DNA of 64,000 nucleotides, from assembly GCF_001570725.1 (NCBI RefSeq), contig NZ_BCNV01000001.1, positions 1 to 64,000 on the forward strand. Reading direction: 5' to 3'. Position 1 is the stretch's first letter; every line of letters begins with the position of its first letter. This document shows positions 8,630 to 15,088 of this stretch, one piece after another. The notes below the pieces were generated by a model, which ran no database searches, was not told where the DNA came from, and saw nothing but the letters and a program-made list of their open reading frames with translations. The position numbers and the translations under genes are program-made. Source of the DNA: Paenibacillus amylolyticus (GTDB taxonomy: Bacteria; Bacillota; Bacilli; Paenibacillales; Paenibacillaceae).

Positions 8630-8661
8630 AGGTTTGGATGAGATTATCCAGACCTTTTTTT
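8630..8661 (+). terminator. Intrinsic terminator after the 8101 gene
   Basis: 10-bp stem AGGTTTGGAT / ATCCAGACCT, 6-nt loop, seven T. Confidence 0.92.
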
Positions 8662-8717
8662 GTATATGAGTTTGCTTCTGGAGCAATGGGATATGGTTTT
8701 AACCCACTCTTACATGA

Positions 8718-9602
8718 TCAGTGACCATCGGCTTTCGGGAAAGGTCCCTCTTCGCGTTGATGGTGCTGAACTTTATTGGAGCGTTGGGAAAGCATATCAG
8801 GATCTTTTTCCGCATAACGGGCCAATGCCTTGGCAGCTGTCTCAGACATCCGCTCCCGCAGCACCGTGTGGTCAGCAATTTGAACCCGTTTGCCCAGAAA
8901 ACGCATTTTGGATAAGACATAATCCATCTCATTCCGTGGAACGGTCAGCTCGATCCGATATGTCTGCTGGGCTTCCATGTACTCGACCTGTTTCTCGAAG
9001 CAGGAGAAGGCATAGAGGATTCGGGACAGCTCCTGATTGAACTCGGGCAGTACTTCGATGGTGATGGTCGTCTTACGTTTCTCCGTTATCGCAGCAATTC
9101 GGGCAGTGTAGCCCGAAGCGGTATCCGGATCAACCGGTTGGGCTTCCACGGTAACGATGCTGTGCAATTTGGTGGACATGAGCTTGTCGAAGCGAGGAGC
9201 ATACCATAGCACGTACCATTCTTTTTTGACCATGGAATACTCCAGTTTGTACGGGAAGCCAAATTCATCATGGCTCGTTCGTCCATTGCGGACGCGACCC
9301 GTCATGCGAAATCCTTCGTGATGCAAAATGATTAGCCGTAATTGTCTAAGCAGTGGGTGAGATACGCTATTTTCTTCGCTTTTGGCTTTTTCAGTCAGGT
9401 AATCCTGAAGGTTCAGGTCCTGCTCACCATTCAGCATGTTTTGCATTTTGTCCAACGTTACAGGGCTAAGTGCTTCTCTCGCAGCAGGGTGATTCAGCAT
9501 CATGCGAAGCCAGGCCCGTTCCTGTGAGGTCCAGGTGAACAGTCCAGTTTCATTCAGTCGGGTCATCATCTGGTAATTGAACATCTTCTCGAACAGGCTC
9601 AT
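8718..9602 (-). CDS. WYL-domain regulator, second of a tandem pair
   Basis: About 294 residues. The middle (GFPYKLEYSMVKKEWYVLWYAPRF) is a WYL-domain Sm-like core, followed by a WCX-type C-terminal extension (TITIEVLPEF..., YRIELTVPRNEMDYVLSKMRFLG). WYL domains bind nucleic acid or nucleotide ligands in many defence and DNA-damage regulators. The N-terminal 90 residues are helical but show no clear winged HTH, so this protein may act with its partner. Translation most likely starts at ATG 9602 (AAGGAG 13 nt upstream); an in-frame TTG at 9614 is too close to that site. The gene begins 53 bp inside the upstream WYL gene, so it is translationally coupled. Confidence 0.85.
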   Translation of the reverse strand: MSLFEKMFNYQMMTRLNETGLFTWTSQERAWLRMMLNHPAAREALSPVTLDKMQNMLNGEQDLNLQDYLTEKAKSEENSVSHPLLRQLRLIILHHEGFRMTGRVRNGRTSHDEFGFPYKLEYSMVKKEWYVLWYAPRFDKLMSTKLHSIVTVEAQPVDPDTASGYTARIAAITEKRKTTITIEVLPEFNQELSRILYAFSCFEKQVEYMEAQQTYRIELTVPRNEMDYVLSKMRFLGKRVQIADHTVLRERMSETAAKALARYAEKDPDMLSQRSNKVQHHQREEGPFPKADGH

Positions 9603-10905
9603 AGTATTCCGCAATCTCCTTCCATTCCTTGATCATCTCTAGGCGTAATCGCTGAGGTGCGATTACTTCGCAGCTTGAGCCAAAACTCCGTAACCACGGT
9701 TTGATCTCAGTGGTACCGTTGACCTGGATTTCATAGAGAAAAGTGTGATCCGTTTCGGGTGTAATCTTGCCCCATTGACCTTGCAGACGAACCCGATCCA
9801 GAATGAAGTTACGCTGACCACGCTCCGGGTGGAAAAAACGAGCTTGAACCGTCACGGTATTCCCCGTATCCACGAGCCAACTGTAGCGACTAATGTCGGT
9901 CCACTGCTGCTTTAGCTTGAGCATGTATTGCTCTTCTACTGAATCCTGTTCCTCCAACTGTGTTATGCCTTCCATCCGAAATTTCACAAAGCCGCGCCGG
10001 CCCTGATATCCAATCACATACCAACGACCATACTGATGGTCATAGATCACTTCAAGGGGCACGATCCGGTTGGATCGTCCGCCTGCTTCCCGTTCAAAGC
10101 GTGGATTCGTATTCTGTGAACTGTAGCTGGATGGTTTTTTCGGTGAATAGTATAGGAACTGCACACGTTTGCGCTGACGAATCGCACTAAGCAGCGTGTA
10201 GAGATGAGCTTCGTCCAGGATACGAGAATAATAGTGGTACTTATAAATGTAGGGCTCGGTAGCTTCTTCTTGCGGAAAACTTGCCGTAATGGCTTTTTTC
10301 AAACTGTCCCGCAATAAGTACCCCTGTACGGAAGGAACCTGAGTGTTTGCCATCATATCCACAAAATCATATAACTCCAGCTGTTCCTCCACCGTTAATT
10401 CGGTAAGGATATCCTGTTGCAAAGCATATCGATAGGGTCTGCCACCGGGCTCTTTCCGGATAACCCCAACCTCTTCCAGATACTTCAGATCGGAACGGAT
10501 AGTTTTCTCGTCAGGTAACGCGAGTTCTTCCGGAAGATCAGCGCAGCAGGCGTCCAGCAGTTCCATCGCGGTCAGTGCTTTATGTTGTAAGGTATGCAAA
10601 AGGACAGAAAGACGCTGAACTTCAGTCTCTTTCATCGACTTGGCGCGGAAGAGGAAGAGCAGCAAGGGCTCAGCAGATTCTCCGTACTGGAAGCGGACGA
10701 GATCGGCCATTTCCCGGCTTGCTTCGGCACCTGAACGCTGGTCAGTGACGGTCTGCATGATTTCTTTTAGTCTGCGATTGGTTTTATCAAAGGTATGTAC
10801 GGATATGCCAAGCCGCTCGGCATACTGTTTACGGTTATATGCACCGCTTGTTAGGGATAACATGCGTAAGAACTGAATTTCTTTGTCGAAGCTCTCTCTT
10901 GCCAT
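9550..10905 (-). CDS. HTH-WYL transcriptional regulator, first of a tandem pair
   Basis: A 451-residue protein. The N-terminus has an HTH (NRKQYAERLGISVHTFDKTNRRL, about residues 22-44). A second DNA-binding-like region follows (PDEKTIRSDLKYLEEVGVIRKE, about 165-190). The WYL core is at about 240-330 (RKRVQFLYYSPKK, RIVPLEVIYDHQYGRWYVIGY), then a WCX-like extension. The start is ATG 10905 with AAGGAG 9 nt upstream; GTG 10911 is too close to that site. It is divergent from the Y RNA/Ro operon, and the 21-bp palindrome at 10980-11000 lies 75 bp upstream. That makes it the leading candidate regulator of the RNA-repair genes. Confidence 0.88.
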   Translation of the reverse strand: MARESFDKEIQFLRMLSLTSGAYNRKQYAERLGISVHTFDKTNRRLKEIMQTVTDQRSGAEASREMADLVRFQYGESAEPLLLFLFRAKSMKETEVQRLSVLLHTLQHKALTAMELLDACCADLPEELALPDEKTIRSDLKYLEEVGVIRKEPGGRPYRYALQQDILTELTVEEQLELYDFVDMMANTQVPSVQGYLLRDSLKKAITASFPQEEATEPYIYKYHYYSRILDEAHLYTLLSAIRQRKRVQFLYYSPKKPSSYSSQNTNPRFEREAGGRSNRIVPLEVIYDHQYGRWYVIGYQGRRGFVKFRMEGITQLEEQDSVEEQYMLKLKQQWTDISRYSWLVDTGNTVTVQARFFHPERGQRNFILDRVRLQGQWGKITPETDHTFLYEIQVNGTTEIKPWLRSFGSSCEVIAPQRLRLEMIKEWKEIAEYYEPVREDVQLPDDDPTE

Positions 10906-10979
10906 GAACACTCACTCCTTGTTATCCCTTCATTGTAGCAGGATGAGTGGCAGGTTTCATTTTAAACTTATGAAGATTG

Positions 10980-11000
10980 ACTCCATTTCAGAAATGGAGT
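10980..11000. promoter_or_regulatory. Perfect 21-bp palindrome, candidate WYL operator
   Basis: ACTCCATTTC-A-GAAATGGAGT: two perfect 10-bp arms around one base, in the 184-bp gap between the WYL gene start and the Y RNA. A TTGACT (10977-10982) overlaps its left edge on the + strand, but I find no convincing -10 at 17 bp. Confidence 0.65.
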
Positions 11001-11089
11001 TGTCGTCATACTTCTACCATGTTCGTGTGCAGATGTGTGAGGCATAATGAGGTTGTGAAGCGGGGCGGCAACAAGCACTGTGGATCAAG

Positions 11090-11224
11090 GTTCCGAGGCG
11101 CCAGGGAGGGTTACTTCGACTGTTAATCGACCAGGTCGTTGGTTCGAATCCAATCGCCGCCGTTCATGGCGGTGTAGCTCAGCGGTAGAGCGGGTATAAA
11201 CCTTCCCACCTTTTTCCTCGGAAC
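11090..11224 (+). ncRNA. Y RNA with circularly permuted tRNA-like domain (YrlA-like)
   Basis: The outer helix pairs GTTCCGAGG (11090-11098) with CCTCGGAAC (11216-11224), 9 perfect bp. After an internal loop, GGGAGGGTT (11104-11112) pairs with AACCTTCCC (11199-11207). These two helices would be the Ro-binding stem of a Y RNA. Inside lies a tRNA in permuted order. First comes an anticodon arm (TCGA / TCGA around 7-nt loop CTGTTAA, GTT 'anticodon', 11116-11130). Next is a T arm with loop TTCGAAT (11138-11154), then the 3' acceptor strand CGCCGCC (11155-11161). A 6-nt linker GTTCAT leads to the 5' acceptor strand GGCGGTG (11168-11174, 7 bp), then U8-A9 and a D arm GCTC-AGCGGTA-GAGC (11177-11191). 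Y RNAs with tRNA-mimic modules next to Ro60 genes are an established class; the intact Asn-like anticodon arm is notable. RNA ends are inferred. The 3' helix is followed by a T-rich stretch. Confidence 0.82.
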
Positions 11225-11275
11225 ATTTTATTATAAAAGAGCAGCAAATAGACTCACACCGGGAGGTCATGAGTG

Positions 11276-12769
11276 ATGAGCAGAGCGAAACAATTATTTA
11301 ATCAACCTCAGCCAACGACACGTAATCATGGGGGGTACCGAGCCTATGAGCGATTGGTGGAGGAACAATATATACAGATGTTGATGACCAATACATTGAA
11401 CAATACGTTCTATGCAGATACACAGCAACTGATGGACGATGCGATAGTCAGTCATCAGGAGATGGCTGAGGTCGATGCAGGGTTTATGGCGCGGGCGCTG
11501 GTTTATGCTCGTAATGAAGGTTTGATGCGGTTACAACCTCTATACGGGCTGGCACTGTTGTCCAAAGTGGACCCCGATCAGTTTGCAAAGGTGTTCTCTC
11601 AAGTCGTACAGACACCGGCTGATTTGGCTGATTTTCTGACCATCCTAAGAGGATTGGGACGTGGGCAGGGCGGCCGAGCGGTGAAGCGCCAGGTGAGTCT
11701 CTTTTTGAACGGAATCAGCGAATACTGGGCTATCAAATACAACGGACGTGGACGTGGATATAGTCTGGGCGATATGATCGCTACAGCACACCCTAAGCCG
11801 ATAAATATGAAGCAGCAAGCCTTGTTTCGTTATTTGCGCGGGCATGAGACGGATCTTGCGGAACTGCCGCAGTTGCAGGCGCTGGAAAAGCTGAAAACTA
11901 CCCGCAACCCGGCAAGCCGGATGCATCTGATCGAGAAAGGCAAACTCCCATATTCAGTGGTCACATCGATCATGCAACCGACACGTACGGTTTGGGAGGC
12001 GTTAATGTTTCAGATGCCGACTTTTGCGTTGTTACGCCATCTGAATGCAATGGATCGGGCGGGTGTTTTTGAAAAATCGAAAAATATCGATTACGTAACG
12101 GGCCGTCTAACGGATGCAGAAGCCCTGCGCAAGTCGCGCATCTTACCTTTCCGATTCGCCAGTGCGTATGAAATGATTGCGAGAGAAGAGTTGCGGGATG
12201 CTTTGCGGCAAGCAGTGGAGTTATCCATTGGCAACCTGCCAACGCTACCTGGAAGAACGGCTATTTTCCTGGATCGGTCGGGTTCCATGCAAGGGGATTA
12301 TTTACGGATTGGTTCGGTGCTGGCACTGGCGCTTTATAAACAAACGAGAGGTAATGCCCTGTTCTGGTTATTCGACCATATGGTTGAGGATGCTCGCCCG
12401 AAGATGAATGAAAGCATTCTTTCCCAAGCTCACCGTATTCGCGCACAAGGTGGAACAGACACAGGTCGACCAGTGCGGGAACTTCGGGATAACGGAGAGA
12501 AAGTGGATCAGATCATTATGATCACCGATGAACAGCAGAATGAAGGCAGCCCGTTATATGTCGAGCTTGAGCGATATCGTCGGATGATGAATCCGGAGTT
12601 GAAGGCATTTATTGTGGATATAGCACCTTATCGGCAGGCCATGGTACCGCCACGGGATGGCAAAACCTTTTACATCTACGGTTGGAGTGAAACGGTACTG
12701 ACGTATATTGCTGAGACTGTGGCAGGATATGATACACTCGCAGACCGGGTGAGAGCGATAGATATTTAA
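11276..12769 (+). CDS. rsr: Ro60 orthologue: TROVE domain plus vWA domain (Rsr)
   Basis: A 497-residue protein. The TROVE HEAT-repeat ring spans about residues 15-325 (GFMARALVYARNEGLMRLQPLYGLALL; LRGLGRGQGGRAVKRQV). It is followed by a vWA domain with a MIDAS motif DRSGSM (Asp333, Ser335, Ser337) and the GGTDTGRPV loop. Ro proteins bind misfolded or damaged RNA ends in the ring and Y RNA on the outer surface. In bacteria they act with exonucleases or RNA-repair enzymes. The start is ATG 11276 (GGGAGG 9 nt upstream); GTG 11273 is also possible. It directly follows the Y RNA and opens the RlaP-Hen1-Pnkp gene run (26-bp gap to the next gene). Confidence 0.95.
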   Translation: MSRAKQLFNQPQPTTRNHGGYRAYERLVEEQYIQMLMTNTLNNTFYADTQQLMDDAIVSHQEMAEVDAGFMARALVYARNEGLMRLQPLYGLALLSKVDPDQFAKVFSQVVQTPADLADFLTILRGLGRGQGGRAVKRQVSLFLNGISEYWAIKYNGRGRGYSLGDMIATAHPKPINMKQQALFRYLRGHETDLAELPQLQALEKLKTTRNPASRMHLIEKGKLPYSVVTSIMQPTRTVWEALMFQMPTFALLRHLNAMDRAGVFEKSKNIDYVTGRLTDAEALRKSRILPFRFASAYEMIAREELRDALRQAVELSIGNLPTLPGRTAIFLDRSGSMQGDYLRIGSVLALALYKQTRGNALFWLFDHMVEDARPKMNESILSQAHRIRAQGGTDTGRPVRELRDNGEKVDQIIMITDEQQNEGSPLYVELERYRRMMNPELKAFIVDIAPYRQAMVPPRDGKTFYIYGWSETVLTYIAETVAGYDTLADRVRAIDI

Positions 12770-12795
12770 TTTGGGGAATTCGGAGGCAACTGACC

Positions 12796-13590
12796 ATGAC
12801 CTATGTTCATGAAGAAATGAGAGATACGATCAGACAACAGCTGAAGCAGATTGAACAGGAGGAGCAGGTACGGATCATCTATGCCTGTGAATCCGGCAGC
12901 CGGGCGTGGGGGTTTCCTTCCCAGGATAGCGATTATGATGTGCGTTTCTTATATGTAAGATCGCTGGAGTGGTACTTGTCGATTGAGGATAAAAGGGATG
13001 TTATTGAACGCCCGATCAGTGATCAGCTCGACATTAATGGTTGGGATCTACGCAAGGCGTTGAAGCTGTTTCGCAAATCCAATCCACCACTGTTGGAGTG
13101 GCTACAATCCCCCATTCAGTATGATGAACAATATAGCGTGGCACAGCATATCCGTGCACTGTCGCCTTTGACCTTCTCGCCCAAGTCCTGCATGTATCAT
13201 TATCTGAATATGGCAAAGGGCAATTTTCGGGATTATTTACAAGGTGAGAGGGTCAAGATTAAAAAGTATTTCTATGTGCTTCGCCCCTTACTCGCTTGTG
13301 GTTGGATCGAACGTTATGATGCAATGCCACCGATGGCATTCGAAGAGCTGGTGCAAGAACTTGTACCTGCGACTACACCGCTGTATACGGAGATTCATGA
13401 GTTGCTACGCCGGAAAAAGGCGGGCGAGGAACTGGATCTGGAGCCGCAGTTGCTGGCAATACAGGCTTTTTTGGCGGAGAGAATCGAGCATTTTGACAGA
13501 CTGGCCGGACAGATGAAGAATGAGCAGATTATTGAATTTGAAGAATTGGACCGGATTTTCCGTTTTGCATTGCAAGAGGTATGGAACTGA
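12796..13590 (+). CDS. RlaP-family nucleotidyltransferase (RNA repair-associated)
   Basis: A 264-residue DNA polymerase beta-fold nucleotidyltransferase. GSRAWGF (about residue 33) and SDYDVRFLYV (about residue 44) supply the catalytic Gly-Ser and paired Asp residues. LDINGWDLRKALKLFRKSNP and YHYLNMAKGNFRDYL are typical of the RlaP family (formerly a YcgL-like DUF), described by comparative genomics as tied to RNA-repair operons. It probably adds or removes nucleotides at RNA ends, perhaps restoring 3' ends before ligation; this is inference. ATG 12796 follows GGAGG by 9 nt. It sits between Ro60 and Hen1 (19-bp gap). Confidence 0.88.
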   Translation: MTYVHEEMRDTIRQQLKQIEQEEQVRIIYACESGSRAWGFPSQDSDYDVRFLYVRSLEWYLSIEDKRDVIERPISDQLDINGWDLRKALKLFRKSNPPLLEWLQSPIQYDEQYSVAQHIRALSPLTFSPKSCMYHYLNMAKGNFRDYLQGERVKIKKYFYVLRPLLACGWIERYDAMPPMAFEELVQELVPATTPLYTEIHELLRRKKAGEELDLEPQLLAIQAFLAERIEHFDRLAGQMKNEQIIEFEELDRIFRFALQEVWN

Positions 13591-13609
13591 ATCAAAAGGA
13601 GGAGAACCG

Positions 13610-15088
13610 ATGCATCTGATCTTAAAAGCAAGCGGCGCTGACGCGGGGGCTGTATCCCATTTGTTAGCGAAAAATCCGCTGAATATATATGACCGGGTAG
13701 ACAAAGGCGTACGTGTAAGAATGGTGTACACTACGGCTACAGAGAACGAAACAGAAGTGCTGATTCATGCTGATCCTGATCCTGTGGATCTGGTCAGAGG
13801 CACACCCGACGGGTATGACATTACGCAATATATCAATGATCGTGAGTTCGTGACCAGCAGCCTGTTCTGCTCCTACATACGTGCGGCGCTCGGGACGGCC
13901 CTGAATGGTAAGCCGAAGGAAGACTATGTGCAATGGGTAGGACACGCTTTCGAGTTGGAACTGACCTTTGGCCCGGTGGCGTCCGATCTGCCGGATCGGG
14001 TTGTAGAGGAATTATTCTCGCCATTAGGTTACGCCGTTTCGGTGGAACGTGGAGAGCTATCGTATTCATTTGATCTGAAAAATAGAAGCACGGTTCGCCA
14101 TATCATCCTGCGTGGACGTAACACAGTACAACATGCACTGCGCCAGCTCTTTCTGCTGATTCCAGTACTGGATAATTACAAACATTATTTCATCAGTGAA
14201 GATGAGATCGATAAAATCAAACGATATGGTGAAGGGTGGCTGGATGCTCACCCACTGAAAGAACTCATTGTGAAGCGCACGCTGCGTTTTGCCGAATTGA
14301 TCCGGCAGTATGAGCGTCAAGAAGGTGCTTTGTCTGCGTCTCTTGGACAGGAGAGCGGAATAGCTCAAGTCTTGGATACGGTTATTCAGGAGAATAACGT
14401 GGAACATCAGGAAGAAGGAGAACAAGAGCATCCTGGGGTCGAGTCCGATAGCGGACAATCTGAACCCCCTGTACGGTTAAACGAGTTGCGTTATCGTGCG
14501 ATTACGGATGTGGTTGCAGCGTTGCCAGTCAAACGGCGCATTGTGGATATGGGAGCGGGTGAAGGCAAGCTGTCCGCTCGCTTATCCTACATTCCCGGTG
14601 TGGAGTCGATTCTGGCAGTCGAACCTTCAAGCCAGTCAAGACTTCGGGCCATGGAGCGCTTCGCGAAGCTGGAGGGTCGTTCTGGAGTGGTGGCTATGCC
14701 GGAGCCGATCATTGGTTCACTTTTTTATTTTGACGAGCAGATGCAAAACCAGGACGTCATGATCCTGTGCGAAGTCATTGAGCATATCGAGGAATATCGT
14801 CTGAACGGAATTATGGATACAATCATGAACGATTATCAGCCAGAAGTGCTGCTGGTCACTACACCGAACAAGGAATATAACGATGTGTATGCAATGGAGC
14901 AGGAAAGTTTCCGTCACCATGATCATCGCTTTGAGTGGACTCGTGCAGAGCTTGCTTCCCGGTGTGAGGAATGGACGCAGCACGGGAACTATGGCTATGA
15001 AATTAAGGGTATCGGTGAGCATGTAGAAGGCTATGGACAGCCTACCCAACTGGTCATTTTTGAGCGGAGAAAGGAGAGTCTATCATGA
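13610..15088 (+). CDS. hen1: Hen1, 3'-terminal RNA ribose 2'-O-methyltransferase
   Basis: A 492-residue protein. The N-terminal Hen1-specific domain (about 1-240) starts MHLILKASGADAGAVSHLL. The C-terminal methyltransferase has the SAM site DMGAGEGKLS (Asp313 on) and the metal site of the Hen1 family: Glu388-x-x-Glu391-His392 in CEVIEHIEE, with His436-His439 in RHHDHRFEW. Bacterial Hen1 methylates the 2'-OH of the cut 3' end in complex with Pnkp, so that the repaired RNA resists renewed cleavage. The start is ATG 13610 with AGGAGG 6 nt upstream; the open frame extends further back into rlaP without a ribosome site. It overlaps pnkp by 4 bp (ATGA). Confidence 0.96.
   Translation: MHLILKASGADAGAVSHLLAKNPLNIYDRVDKGVRVRMVYTTATENETEVLIHADPDPVDLVRGTPDGYDITQYINDREFVTSSLFCSYIRAALGTALNGKPKEDYVQWVGHAFELELTFGPVASDLPDRVVEELFSPLGYAVSVERGELSYSFDLKNRSTVRHIILRGRNTVQHALRQLFLLIPVLDNYKHYFISEDEIDKIKRYGEGWLDAHPLKELIVKRTLRFAELIRQYERQEGALSASLGQESGIAQVLDTVIQENNVEHQEEGEQEHPGVESDSGQSEPPVRLNELRYRAITDVVAALPVKRRIVDMGAGEGKLSARLSYIPGVESILAVEPSSQSRLRAMERFAKLEGRSGVVAMPEPIIGSLFYFDEQMQNQDVMILCEVIEHIEEYRLNGIMDTIMNDYQPEVLLVTTPNKEYNDVYAMEQESFRHHDHRFEWTRAELASRCEEWTQHGNYGYEIKGIGEHVEGYGQPTQLVIFERRKESLS

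Noticed and set aside
10977-11012. Sigma-A promoter for the Y RNA built on TTGACT
   Set aside because: No acceptable -10 hexamer occurs 16-18 bp downstream; the only similar sequence (CATACT) is 24 bp away.
11113-11165. 3' half of an ordinary tRNA-Asn gene
   Set aside because: The anticodon loop, T arm and acceptor 3' strand are present, but no matching 5' half lies upstream. The matching acceptor 5' strand and D arm lie downstream, enclosed by Y-RNA-type helices, and no CCA is encoded.
11085-11270. 61-aa leftward reading frame over the Y RNA
   Set aside because: It is a translation of the structured RNA on the opposite strand; there is no ribosome site and its sequence is typical of false ORFs over tRNA-like DNA.
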